From: Ryuthela nishihirai
Taxonomy: Eukaryota > Arthropoda > Arachnida > Araneae > Heptathelidae
DNA: 64,000 nucleotides
Assembly: GCA_038380435.1 (NCBI GenBank)
Contig: JAWZYU010000010.1
Location: forward strand, 41,636,135-41,700,134
Direction: 5' to 3'
Positions 1 to 10,425 of the stretch are shown here, piece by piece. Under the pieces are notes generated by a model. That model saw nothing but the letters and a program-made list of their open reading frames with translations. It was not told where the DNA came from and did not search any database. The position numbers and the translations under genes were made by a program. Numbering within the stretch: position 1 is the first letter of the stretch; the number at the start of each line of letters is the position of its first letter.

Positions 1-469
1 AGAGCCATATATCTGTCCAGTCCAGTAGGTTTATATGGTCAGCACCAGGACCCTGTGTGGTTGACCACTTCTCAGCAGGGTAGGAAAAAAAAGAAAAGTA
101 GCCATAGTTGTCCAGATCAGTAGGCCACACTAATCTGTCAGCCCTCCACTTCCATTCACTTCCACAAGAGAGTATCTCTTTTGAAAGGTACTAACAGTCT
201 GCACTAGGAGAAGGCGAGGTCAGACATTAGGTGCTAGGTCTGGCCAGTTCTATGCATCATCACAGGAGATTGGTGCATAACTCTCCTTCCAGTGACTACC
301 TAGCTCCCATTTACAGACCTTAAAGTTATTAGTTGAAATATTTCATGTATACAGTGAAATAATTGATATTTAATTTTTTAGAATAATACTCTCACTGTGC
401 ATAACTTCGGAAGTAATAGTGAAGTTAGGTGAGGGAGCCTGCAAGCACCTTTGAACATCATATTTTGCA
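1..469. other. No recognisable feature
   Basis: No reading frame, inverted termini or tRNA-like boxes were recognised. The first ~330 bases are less AT-rich than what follows and could be an unrecognised repeat. Confidence 0.4.
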
Positions 470-690
470 GACAGGCTGCATTGGTTTGAACATGTGCTGC
501 ATGCATAACTACAAATTAGGGAAAAGTGTGCCTAATGGCCTCAGAAAAAGGGGAGATCTAGTATGCAACAAAAGAGAACCTTGTTAGAAATGGTGTACAG
601 TGGCCAAATGCAGCAGTTGTAGTTCAGGACAGACTTGTTTGGAGGATTATTTTGTTGGACATCCAAAGTCCATGATTACTTGAGGATTTT
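470..690 (+). mobile_element. RTE-like LINE, 3'-end fragment
   Basis: Read on the plus strand, the decayed frame gives RLHWFEHV, then a Lys/Gly-rich stretch, then residues matching the C-terminus of the RTE-like LINE seen at 8.3-11.4 kb (RLRWFGHV ... GLRKKGR). It is the only sizeable plus-strand copy of that 3' end here. It is 5'-truncated, carries stops and lacks the usual ATG-repeat tail. Confidence 0.6.
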
Positions 691-1479
691 GCACATATAT
701 ATTTCATTGTATTATGAATATAATGCACATATGAAGGATGGTTTTTAATGCATAATAAACTATAATATGTAGAGACTGAAGTTTGGCTATTATTGTGTTA
801 AAGCTATTAAAAAAATTGAAGGAATTGCTTAGTAAGTCATATTTATTTATTTTGCAACATATAGCATAGAAAAGGGCCCTAGAAACTACTACTCCTTTGT
901 ACAGTCCTCATATAAAGAATTTCGCCACTAAGACAATAATCTGCTAACCACTGTCTCAGAGCTATCTATACACAAACATGCGAACTTTTGCAATATCACT
1001 GCAAGCGAAGGCGGTAATTTTGGTCATAAACACAAAAAATATGTATCTTTAGTTATATACTTGAGGTAAACAATCCATCGGTGGTAGAAGTTAATCATGT
1101 AATTTGGGAATATACCTCCCAAGTATAATTCCTTCATTTGCTTCTATCATATATTGTATTTTAGTTTTGTCTTCAAAGATTTTTATCTCTTTCACCATTT
1201 TTACAAGGAGTAAACAGTTTTGTATGAGCGGAATTAACAGATACACTAGTGGACAAAGGTTATGTTGCTATGTCAACTTTTATGTTTGTAACTTGAGATG
1301 CTTTTATGAAATTCAGGTGAGAGGTACATCAGACTATGACAAAGAACGTATGCAAACATGAGATTCATAGGACTGGATGACCAAGAAAAATGCTCGTGTA
1401 TAAAAAAAAAATCCTCACTGGTAGCAGAAATGCATTGTTTCAATGATCAGTAGGGGAGTATGATTGCCCTTGACCAGCA
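691..1479. other. AT-rich DNA, nothing recognised
   Basis: No convincing coding or repeat structure. The 85-residue frame at 1104-1361 has no recognisable motif. A 20-bp sequence at 1275-1294 recurs in direct orientation at 2653-2672, on the far side of the Tc1 remnant. Confidence 0.4.
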
Positions 1480-2430
1480 TGCATGTTTCACAATTATCAT
1501 GTAGATGATGGATGAGGTCGGATATGCCATTGTTCCATTAGCAAAGATTACAGCTCTAGGAGGCTTCTGGGAGGGTCTGAAGATCGCCAATTAATCTCTC
1601 CAGAGTGTCCCAGACATGCTTAATAGGATTAAGATCTGGAGACCTGACTGGCCACTCCATCCTGTGGTCCTTGGTATCCTCACTCTTGAGGATACTGTGG
1701 ACCAACTGAGCTCTATGAGGATGAGCATTATTGTCCATAAAAATTAATAGGCCAACAGCACCTCTGAAAAGCCTTGCATAGAGCTCAAGGATCTCTTCTA
1801 TGTACCTTTGAGGCGAGTTCTATGTACCAGTGAGGAGCTTTCACGGTGCCACCGTCAAATATATGGTGTGGCATTCAGTATTATGCCTCCCTACGCCAGA
1901 AGATGTCATCCTTCATAGTGGTCTCATCCAGATGGTTGCATGTTCCACGTTATCTCCAGATGATCTTGCCAAACTGAAATGGGACTCATCCTTGAAGCGT
2001 ACATGCACCCACTTCTGTTCGGTCCAGGTGTGATGCTGCCTGTACAAAGTTCTTCTAGTTGTTCTTTGAGAGAGAGGGTGGGTGCAAACTATCATTACAT
2101 ACAGATCCTCTCAAGAAGTTGTCTTGACACAGTTCTCCTTGACATCATCATGCTTAAAGAACAGGCGAATTTGACAGTAAGTTGTCTGGCTCTCATTCTC
2201 CTATGCCTTCCCACTGTTGAGGCCAGTAATCAGCCCTCATGGGATGTTGTGACCCTTGGCTGACCTGAAATTGGTCGTCGAGACACATTCCTAGAATCCT
2301 GATATTGCCAAAGCCTGGGGATGACCGTCCAAGAGACATTATGCACTCTGGCTACTACTGCAGCTTGGGTCTGTCCTGCCAACATCCTACCAATGACTAT
2401 GCACCTCTCCAAATCCTGCAAACAACTTTG
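1480..2430 (-). pseudogene. Tc1-like transposase pseudogene
   Basis: Minus-strand fragments appear in the order expected of a Tc1 transposase. The N-terminal helix-turn-helix part (2421-2230) includes GRMLAGQTQAAVVARVHNVS. The central part with the DESHFSL catalytic motif lies at 2095-1913. The C-terminal part (1738-1556) has DNNAHPHRAQLV and RSPDLNPIKHVWDTLER. The family cuts and pastes at TA sites using a DDE triad; intact members have about 340 residues. Here the frame is broken by shifts and an internal loss, so it is dead. Terminal inverted repeats were not identified. Confidence 0.85.
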
Positions 2431-3314
2431 GGTATTTGTCTACAAGTTCCCAATATTTCTTGCAAGCTGAGAGGCTTTGGCGCATGCAAGGTATGATATG
2501 AATACCCTGTCTGTGTCCTCTTTTATATGCAAGCCTTTTTGCATGTGCCTGATAAAGCACTGTTCATGTGGCATTCCTTTTTGCATGTGTTCTTTTTCAG
2601 TTTGATATACTCCTCTATCAAGTTTTATTAAATTCTAGCCAGTTGATGTATGAACTTTTATGTTTGTAACTTAGATTTCATCAGTTAGTGCATTTTACGT
2701 CTTTAATGTTCCAGATATGTAATAGTTTGGGGGAAAATGCCAAAATGTTTTCATGTTGCTAGATGTAGAAAGGAACTAAGTAGCAATGTGACTTAAATCT
2801 CCTTAAAGTCCCCCCATGTTACTGATAATATTTCTCTATTCCTTCATGAAATAAAGCTTAAAATTGTGGAGAATGAAAAAAAAAGTTTTAAAAATCAGTA
2901 GAGCAAAACATTTAAAAAAATAAAAAATTTTCAGTCAGTGGTGGCCAATGCGCACCCACCAATGTGGCAGAAAGCATGCTTAGTGATGTATTGTCTTAAC
3001 TTTCAAACCTGTGCTGTTGCGTAGTTAAGGATTTTGAGAAATTCAAGTAAATAAGTTAGGAGTAGTAGGTAAATATGTGTAAAATGTAAAATAATAATAC
3101 TGTAGTAAAAATTATTTGAATTTCATGTAATTGATTGTATGTTGATACCTTTCTTGGCTGTATAGAGTGATTTTGTAGTTGAAAATAAGATAAAAATTAG
3201 ACCAAGGATAATCAGAATTGAGTGGATGATTCAGTTGTATATTTGTGATTAGTGATTTGTATTGTGAATTTTTCTTTTGTCAATTGGTCATGTTAGTAAA
3301 TCCTGTTTCCACAG
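2431..3314. other. Non-coding, likely intron of the gene ending at 3431
   Basis: AT-rich with no recognised repeat. The last ~40 bases before 3315 form a pyrimidine-rich tract ending in ACAG, consistent with a splice acceptor. Confidence 0.4.
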
Positions 3315-3431
3315 GAAGTTCTTGAAGGCAGTGACCTTTATCCATTACCAGCAGCAATGGTGCGTCCAGTTCTGGGTGAATTGCATTGGATCCTTGATAA
3401 AGAAGCTGCAAAACTTCTTCAAAAGCCGTGA
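3315..3431 (+). CDS. Candidate terminal coding exon of an unidentified host gene
   Basis: An open frame of 38 codons plus TGA starts directly after a good acceptor (tttccacag). It includes DLYPLPAAMVRPVLGELHWI followed by LDKEAAKLLQKP. Composition (few Asn/Lys/Ile repeats, balanced hydrophobics) differs from random AT-rich frames nearby. A canonical AATAAA lies 130 bases after the stop (3561-3566), as expected for a last exon. I do not recognise the protein. No other exon of this gene was found to the left, so it would extend upstream of the window or through unrecognised exons. It could still be a chance frame. Confidence 0.5.
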   Translation, partial: EVLEGSDLYPLPAAMVRPVLGELHWILDKEAAKLLQKP

Positions 3432-3560
3432 ATGATTCAAGTTGCAGAATCAACTTTGGGATTCTAGAACTATGTTGCTTATATGTGATATTAAAATTTG
3501 CAGTATATAAATATTTATGGAAAATTCAAATTATATTTTAAATTATATTTTTTATTATAA

Positions 3561-3566
3561 AATAAA
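3561..3566 (+). other. Possible polyadenylation signal AATAAA
   Basis: First canonical AATAAA after the stop codon at 3429-3431, about 130 bases downstream. In DNA this AT-rich the hexamer is common, so support is only positional. Confidence 0.35.
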
Positions 3567-4097
3567 ATGAATTATCAGTTGAAAAATGAGTTAGGTTTCA
3601 TGAATTAGGTTTTTTTTAATTAGCAACTTTGAGCTCTTCCATATATGTGCATTATAGCGCAAAAAGCGATGCCGAACAGCGGTTTAACTAATTTTGTATG
3701 TAATTTAAAATTATACAAGTGGATTTTGTTTTAAGCCAGCCGTTAATTTTAGATTATATTATTATGTAATCTTAATAAATTTTCTTAATTCATATTTTTT
3801 TGTATAACAAAAAACATGGTAGGTACAGAACTGCAAAGTAAGATGTCCACACACTTTAAAAGTTAGTGGGGAAAATGAGGTTTACAGTCGGCTTCAGCAG
3901 TGGTATTGAGCCATGCCATCCATCTGTGCGCGCCGGTACGCATGGGGACAGAGTAACTTTAAAAAATATTGTTACTTTTAAAAAGCATGGAAATTCTTTC
4001 CTTCTGGATGACTCTTTTTCTCAATATTCTATAATTACATTTGATTGATTATTTTGCAATGTAATACATTAATTAGTAAATCTATGCAATAATGGTT

Positions 4098-4481
4098 CCT
4101 TCATACATTTTCGCCAGGCTCGTAATCTGTAGTTCCCAGGTTCGAGTCCCAGCTGGGTCAGCGTTGAGATTTATCTCCGCAAAATTCCCCCGCCCTGCCC
4201 ACGGTCAGTAGGGGACACCGATGGGCTTGGAAAGGCCGCCGTCCGTCGGATGGGACGTTAAGCCGTGGCCCCGTGTGCGGGAGAGCCATACCCTGTGCAC
4301 GTTAAAGAACACGCTGGATGGCCTTGACGGGAGGCTACCATCTGTCTCCCAACAGCTGTTCCAGTGGGTCCCCTCCCCCAACTTTCTCTGAGCCTTCGGG
4401 GTCCATGTGACCTGGCCATTTAGCCCATGGTGTGCAAAAAAAGTGCCGCTCAGAGGTAAAACAACCCAACCTTCATACATT
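4098..4481 (+). mobile_element. SINE-A copy, nearly full length, with 12-bp target duplication
   Basis: SINE-A is the most abundant family here (12 copies). It has a tRNA-derived head with a B box (GGTTCGAGTCC), a conserved central domain (around GATGGGACGTTAAG and CACGTTAAAGAAC), and a tail of CAACCC repeats. The central domain resembles the deeply conserved invertebrate SINE domains; I believe the Nin-DC type, but the name is from memory. This copy is bounded by CCTTCATACATT at 4098-4109 and 4470-4481, a target-site duplication. The extreme 5' head (A box) is missing. Confidence 0.9.
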
Positions 4482-5159
4482 CATTTCCAAACCGTAAGTT
4501 TTTAACAATGTTAAGCAATTAAATTTTTTTTCGTTTTTAAGCTTCTGAATTAACTACTAACTCAGGAGCCCTAGATAGTTATGGGAATATTTTTTATTTG
4601 GGCATTTGACCGAATTAGTGATCCAAAATCTTATTGATTGGGAGAAATTCTTTCCATTGATTTGTACGGTGGGGCAGAGGAGGGAGGAAGCTTTAGTGGG
4701 AAGGAAAGATTGTGAGAATCAAATCCTTATGTTTCCTTAACTTACTATGGCACGAAATTTTAAAGTCATTGATAGCAGCTCTTTTAAATCTCCAGTTTAT
4801 TCTGGTGAGGAGGAGGGCGTATTGTGCGAAGGAAAACGAAATACTTCAGCCCAACTAGGTTGATTAAGTTATTAGCGGAGGCCGTAAAAAAAAGTCACTC
4901 TCGCACATATAGTAGATACATTATAAGCTCTAGAAGGAAGAAAAAAAAGGGGGTGGGGAATAAGAAAGTAATTAATTTGACCATTTTTTTTTTCACCTAT
5001 CTTTTGCTTTTCGCTCTTCGTTTTTCAATTTAATTGGTTTCTGTGTTTGTCAACACTGTTTTTCCACTATATCTTTAGAATGAGTGCCAAATTTAATATG
5101 TGGTTGTGTTAAGTAAAAGCTTGAGACAGAGGAAATGTCGTAGACTTTACATGTCACCA
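4482..5159. other. AT-rich DNA, nothing recognised
   Basis: Contains a Lys/Arg-rich 69-residue frame (4824-5033) without motifs and several homopolymer runs; no gene or known repeat seen. Confidence 0.4.
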
Positions 5160-5541
5160 TTCTTCACACCCCTAAAAAAAATGGGAAAATGACTATTCCA
5201 CTATATCTTCTGAACACAAGGGCAGAGAAATATCAAAAGTATAGATATATCATGTAGATTATAAGAATTTACTCCCCAAGTTTCTTATCCCCCCCACCTC
5301 CCCAAAAAAAGATTTTCCTATATCTTTCAGATGCGAGGTCTGAACGTAGCAAGTTGCGTGCCAAATGAAATGACGTATAATATAGGAAAATGTTTGGAGG
5401 GGGGAGGGGGATAAGAAATTTGGGGAGTAAATTCTTATAATCTACATTTCCATATCCTAAGCTTTTGATATTTCTCTGCCCTTGTGTTCCGAAGATATAG
5501 TGGAATAATAGACATTTCCCCCCTTTTTTTAGAGGGTATGA
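5160..5541. repeat. Foldback (MITE-like) element with ~140-bp inverted arms
   Basis: The left arm (about 5165-5300) is the reverse complement of the right arm (about 5395-5541), matching from ACCCCTAAAAAAA through TATTCCACTATATCTTC, GGGCAGAGAAATATC and ATTTACTCCCCAAGT to a C-run/G-run pair. About 90 bases lie between the arms. There is no coding capacity. Length and structure fit a non-autonomous inverted-repeat element; the superfamily is not determined. Confidence 0.7.
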
Positions 5542-5779
5542 CGTAAAAAGCGTTGTGCTGTATAAAAATATAGGCAAGTGCTTTCTTTCCCCCTAAAAAT
5601 TGGAAATCGTTTTGCCAAGTCTTTTGAATGCAATGACCCATAGTTCAGAGTTTGATGTGGAAGAAAATGTTTCTTGTAGTGACTATTTGAAATCGCGCAC
5701 CACTTTCCTCCAAAAAGGCCGATGTTCATAAGTCGTATGCTAAATGAAAGCTTCTGAAGATGTTTTTTTTTTTTAATTT

Positions 5780-5965
5780 ACATTTTTTTTGTCACTAAAA
5801 ATACATCCTATGTGCGCCCTAAAAAATATAAGTAAAGCAGATGGATCTTGAAATCATTCGCATTATCTTCAAATGGAAGATAGGGCACCGATTTACCTAC
5901 TCAACAAAAATTACCGGCAGAAGTGAATACAAATACAGTGATTGATTGTATTATCAGTATGCTTT
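5780..5965. repeat. Single arm of the MITE family seen at 33.2 kb
   Basis: Shares GAAGATAGGGCACCGATTTA and CCTACTCAAC with the centre of the complete foldback at 33192-33460, and a similar outer block (GCGCCCTAAAAAATA). Only one arm plus loop is recognisable. Confidence 0.5.
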
Positions 5966-6167
5966 AATTTTTTTTATTTATTTTGGGCACATGTAAGAAG
6001 ATGGGTATTTTTAAAATACTTTAACTATATTTCCATTGCTTTCGCATTTGTCGGTCGGTTTATCAGTTTGTCAAAACGGTTATACCAATATATCTATCCC
6101 CATGAATTATGTACCAAATGAAACTAGTGATATTGAGAATGTTGTGGGCTGTAAAACTAGCTATAAC

Positions 6168-6380
6168 CTTAATTTATAAATAAAAAATATAAATACCCCT
6201 TCAAGCAGCTGCTTGCCACAGAAGTCTGTCAGTTTATATGCCAAAGTAGAAGATCTGAGAGGATTGCAGGACCTCAGCAGAAAAACGACACACAAATCTA
6301 TGCCTTACCCGTGGCTCGAACCCAGGTCCCTTAGATTAGTAGCTAAGCGCGCTAACCACTCGGCCATTCTTAATTTATAA
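6168..6380 (-). mobile_element. SINE-L copy with 12-bp target duplication
   Basis: SINE-L has a Leu/Ser-like tRNA head. On the minus strand it reads GCCGAGTGGTTAGCGCGC (A-box region), then GGTTCGAGCC (B box), and ends ...GCAGCTGCTTGA, then GGGG and TATTTAT repeats. CTTAATTTATAA at 6168-6179 and 6369-6380 is the target duplication. The body is about 189 bp. Its 3' end resembles that of the RTE-like LINE. Confidence 0.85.
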
Positions 6381-6483
6381 TCAAATGGAAATTTTGAAAA
6401 CAACTTGCACTATTCTCTTAAATGCAAGGACCGAGAGTACTTAGTAATATGTCAAATGAAAGCTTGTGATTTGGGAAGTGCCT

Positions 6484-6650
6484 TAGGCAACTACGGGAGG
6501 CTATCATCTGCCTCCCAACAGCTGTTCCAGTGGGTACCCTCCCCCAAACTTCTCTGAGCCTTCGGGGTCCATTTGATCTGGCCATTTAGCCCATAGTGTG
6601 CAAAAAAAGTGCCGCTCAGAGGTAAAACAACCCAACCCATAGGCAACTAC
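6484..6650 (+). mobile_element. SINE-A copy, 5'-truncated, with 11-bp target duplication
   Basis: The 3' ~145 bp of SINE-A, from GGAGGCTATCATCTG to the CAACCC tail. It is bounded by TAGGCAACTAC at 6484-6494 and 6640-6650. It sits beside the RTE-like fragment that follows. Confidence 0.9.
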
Positions 6651-7345
6651 AAGTTTTTGCAAAATATGCTGCTTAATGGAAATTGCTGACTCCCCCTAAC
6701 CTCATCATTACTAACAAATTTAAACCACCTAATGCTCAAGATACTATGCAACAAGCATCTAGAATCAAAGGCATCAAGTTTCTTGTTATCCTTCTTACAG
6801 AGGGTCCATGTTTCACTACCATAACTAACCGTAGAAAGAACCAAATTGGTATACAGCTTATTCTTAGTCTTTAGGTGTATACGCCTATTTTCCCTACTCC
6901 ATAGATTCTTAAAAGTCCTATTCTTCTCTTTGTTCCATGTCACACATCACCAGTATCTATTACACAACTCCCAAGATAATTAAACCGAGACATCTGCTCA
7001 TGACTGCAGAAATTCTGATTAACTTAACCAGAGCCTGCCTGACGTATTTTCATCACTTTAGTTTTCTCTCTATCACCAAAACTATTCTATCACAAGTCTC
7101 ATCAACAGCCCTAATGAAAGATTTCATCTCAACATCAGTAGCCAATAGGGCCAAATCATCCTCACAATCTAAATCAAGAATTTTCATATCTAGACCATTT
7201 AACGGCAAAATCCACCCTTTACACAGAATTCCACATAACATAATAACCAAACTAAAGAGAAAAGGGGGCAAAATGCATCCTTGTGTAACCACAATCCTTT
7301 GTCAGTATGGTATGAACCACATTGTTATTTACTTGTATTGGAAAT
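6651..7345 (-). mobile_element. RTE-like LINE fragment (reverse transcriptase, palm to C-terminus)
   Basis: Minus-strand frames at 7292-7053 and 6943-6647 cover the reverse-transcriptase palm (QGCILPPFLFSLVI, LDCEDDLALLA) and the connection region (NLWSRENRRIHLKTKNKLY, YGSETWTLCKK). The catalytic YADD box is changed to CEDD and the frame is shifted between the two parts, so it is inactive. Confidence 0.8.
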
Positions 7346-7429
7346 CCTCCGAGAGATTTTTGTGATTTATTGTGCTGTTATTTTAACATTCACTGTTATA
7401 ATTTAAAATATTTTTCGCATCATATAACG

Positions 7430-7800
7430 ATGTCATTCAAACGTCCAGTAAGTGGTAGTGCTAATGCTGAAAAGCGCATCTGAAAATCAATAACTTTAGA
7501 ACGGAGGTTAGATGTGATAAAATGCTATGAAGAAGGCCAAACAATGGCCCTCATCTTTACAATGCAGAAGACTTCAAACTGAAGCTGCTAGTTGTGTACC
7601 ACTTGAAAAATCCACGGGCACTGAAGGAATACGATAAAACTTTACATCCAGTCCATTGGTACACAAACAAAGCTGGATGACTCTGTTTTCAGAAATTATT
7701 TTGGAAAGCCAACTGTATTCAGAGTTAAAACATTACTCATGCAGGAGGAAATTCCATTTACAATTCTGCTGCTAGATAATGCCCTGAGTCATAACCCACC
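7430..7800 (+). pseudogene. Tigger/pogo-type transposase fragment
   Basis: Plus-strand translation gives KRPVSGSANAEKRI then ITLERRLDVIKCYEEGQT, like the N-terminal psq-type helix-turn-helix of Tigger/jerky proteins. Then comes DFKLKLLVVYHLKNPRALKE, and near 7760 an ILLLDNAL motif carrying a catalytic Asp. Much of the middle is deleted and the frame is interrupted. Pogo-family transposases insert at TA; termini were not identified. Confidence 0.6.
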
Positions 7801-8008
7801 CCCTTCCTATTTTTTCAAGCAGTATACTACATTAATAAAATTATCATCAAATTAAATTTTATTTTTTATTTATTTGTATTTTATGCCCAGAAGGAATGTT
7901 TGAAAGTAAAAAACCACTAAAATGCATGTAGATCTATTCATTTTAGAAACGCATTCTCCTACTTTACATTTAATTCGATGGGAAAATTAGTCTCGAATTA
8001 TGCGCGTT

Positions 8009-8205
8009 TTAAGTATGTGAAGTCCAGGAACGCATCCCTGGCATAAAATGCGACCTCCCTGTACCAAATTTATCACTGAAGTCGCCTAGCACGAGGGAAA
8101 TGTCTCCTTGACAGAATTCAAAATTTCCTGAAGTTCTGTATAACCCTATCTCGTCCTCATCAGAATCCTCTGTGCGGGCATAATAACGGATAACATTCAA
8201 GTTTT
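8009..8205 (-). mobile_element. RTE-like LINE endonuclease fragment
   Basis: The minus frame includes VIRYYARTEDSDEDEIG and GDISLVLGDFSDKFGTG. This matches the endonuclease stretch of the larger copy (CYAPTDE ... GDITLVLGDFNAKVGTDS) at 11.1-11.3 kb. The metal-binding GDFN box is altered to GDFS. It is separate from, and lies 3' of, the large copy. Confidence 0.75.
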
Positions 8206-8435
8206 TTTTTTTAATTTAACCTTTAATCAATCTTTACTAAAAAAATGAGCTTATGCGATATTTGATTACTTTTTTCCTCATTCTCTATTTTTAATAAATA
8301 AATGGCTCGTTGTATTTACATATAATGATGTTACCCATGCATCTTCATCATCATCATCCTCAAGCAGCCATGGGCTACGGAGATCCCACCAGACTGCAAT
8401 TTAGTTCTCCAAGCAAGTCTGTCCTTAGCTACAAT

Positions 8436-8966
8436 CTACTGCATCTGGCCACTGCACACCAATTCTAACAAGGTGCTGTTTGACATTGTCTGCCCACCGC
8501 ATCCTACGTCTCCCCTTCTTTCTGAGGCCTTTAGGCACACTCTTCATAACCCTATTCGCCAATCTATAATTATTCATACGGGAAACATGGCCAAACCAAC
8601 GGAGTCTCTCTCTGCACAATATGCTGCTTAAAGGAGGTTGCAAACTCCTTTGCCTAACCTCATCATTAGTTACAAAGTTGAACCACGTAATGCTCAAGAT
8701 ACTGCGTAAGCATCTAGAAGGAAAATGCGACCTACTGCATCTGGCCACTGCACACCAATTCTAACAAGGTGCTGTTTGACATTGTCTGCCCACCGCATCC
8801 TAGGTCTCCCCTTCTTTCTGAGGCCTTTAGGCACACTCTTCATAACCCTATTCGCCAATCTATAATTATTCATACGGGCAACATGGCCAAACCAACGGAG
8901 TCTCTCTCTGCACACCTCATCATTAGTTACAAAGTTGAACCACGTAATGCTCAAGATACTGCGTAA
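8436..8966 (-). repeat. Tandem duplication inside the RTE-like LINE 3' region
   Basis: The segment starting CTACTGCATCTGGCC at 8436 recurs at 8732 (period about 296) and stays nearly identical for ~185 bases. The second unit then lacks ~38 bases (ATATGCTGCTTAAAGG...) present in the first. This repeats the codons for RWFGHV...PDAV. Confidence 0.85.
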
Positions 8967-9177
8967 GCATCTAGAATCAAAAGCATCAAGTTTCCTATTA
9001 TCTTGTTTACAAAGTGTCCAACTTTCACTACCATAACTAACTCCAGAAAAACCAAACTATTATACAGTCTAATTTTAGTCTTTAGGTGTATACGCCTTTT
9101 TCTCCACACTCTCCATAGATTCTTAAAAGTCCCGGCAGCAATCCCTATTCGTCTGTTAATCTCATGTGGCACATCAC

Positions 9178-9231
9178 CATTATCTGTTGCCGCTCAGAGG
9201 TAAAACAACCCAACCCAACCCATTATCTGTT
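9178..9231 (+). mobile_element. 32-bp SINE-A stub with 11-bp target duplication
   Basis: Positions 9189-9220 are only the last 32 bases of SINE-A (GCCGCTCAGAGG ... CAACCCAACC). They are bounded by CATTATCTGTT at 9178-9188 and 9221-9231. The host is the RTE-like LINE reading frame. This is an extremely 5'-truncated retrotransposition event. Confidence 0.9.
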
Positions 9232-10382
9232 ACATAGCTCCCAACATAATTAAACTGTGACACCCACTCAAGACTGCAACCATTCAGATTAACTGAATCA
9301 CAGCCTGCCTGACCAATTTTCATCACTTTAGTTTTCTCTTTGTTTATAACCAAACCTACTCTACTACCAGACTCACCAACAGCTCGAATGAAAGAATTCA
9401 TCTCATCAACATAATTTGCCAAAAGGGCTAAATCATCAGCATAATCTAAATCAGAAATTTTCGTATCTCCAGTCCATTTAAGGCCAAAACCTTTCCCTTG
9501 AATAGAATTTCGCATAACATAATCAATAACCAAGCTAAAGAGAAAAGGAGACAAAATGCACAATTGCCGAACACCAGAAGTAATGCTAAACCAATTGCTA
9601 CAAGCCTTACCAACTCTCACACACGACTCAGTGTTATTATAGAGAGTTTCCATTATGTTAACTAATTTGTCTGGTATGCCATACGAACTCACAATCAACC
9701 ACAAATTATGACGATCAACAGAGTCAAAAGCCTTTTTGAAATCAACAAAGCTAGCAACCAAAGGTTTCTGAAACTAAACATTTCTCAAGAATCTGCCCAA
9801 GTGAAAATATCTGATCCACACATCCCCTACCACTTCTGAATCCACATTGCTCATCACGCAATTGACTGTCAACCAGATTCTTAATTCTATTAAGCACAAT
9901 CATGGAAAGAACTTTACCTGGGACAGTGAGTACCCCTATAGTTATCACAAGAACTGCGATCACCTTTTTTGAAAATAGGGATAACAATAGCTCTGGTAAA
10001 ATCCTTAGGAACCATGCCTTTATCATAAAAGATATTCTGAATTTCAGTCATCCAAGTAGTAACCGAAACATTCCCAGCTCTAAGCATTTCTGTAGTAATT
10101 TCATCCACCCCTGGGGATTTATGTAGTTAAGTTTAGAAACAGCCAAAATAACTTCAGATTGTGTTATAGGACCAACACTAAAGCCACCAATGCATCTATC
10201 ATCATTGCAAACAATGGGAGTAGAACTAACCACGTTGTTTAGAACATCACTGAAATGCTCAACCCACCTAGCCATGACAGAATCCTCACCTTCTATAACC
10301 TTGTTTATCCTTCAATCCCTGTACACCTGTTCATTTTCTACCACACAAAACATTAACTATCTGATACAGCTCTCTGCTATCT

Positions 10383-10425
10383 GAAGCAGCAATTGGCAAT
10401 GATCACAATTGCCAATTGCTGCTTC
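10383..10425. repeat. 18-bp inverted duplication (snap-back) in LINE coding DNA
   Basis: GAAGCAGCAATTGGCAAT at 10383-10400 is the exact reverse complement of 10408-10425, with a 7-nt loop. It breaks the RTE-like LINE frame after the residues EEAAIGNC. Confidence 0.9.

Noticed and set aside
4205..4480. 91-residue 'protein' (and look-alikes at 35236, 42320, 43487, 53584)
   Set aside because: All are antisense translations of the SINE-A core; their mutual similarity is repeat identity, not a gene family.
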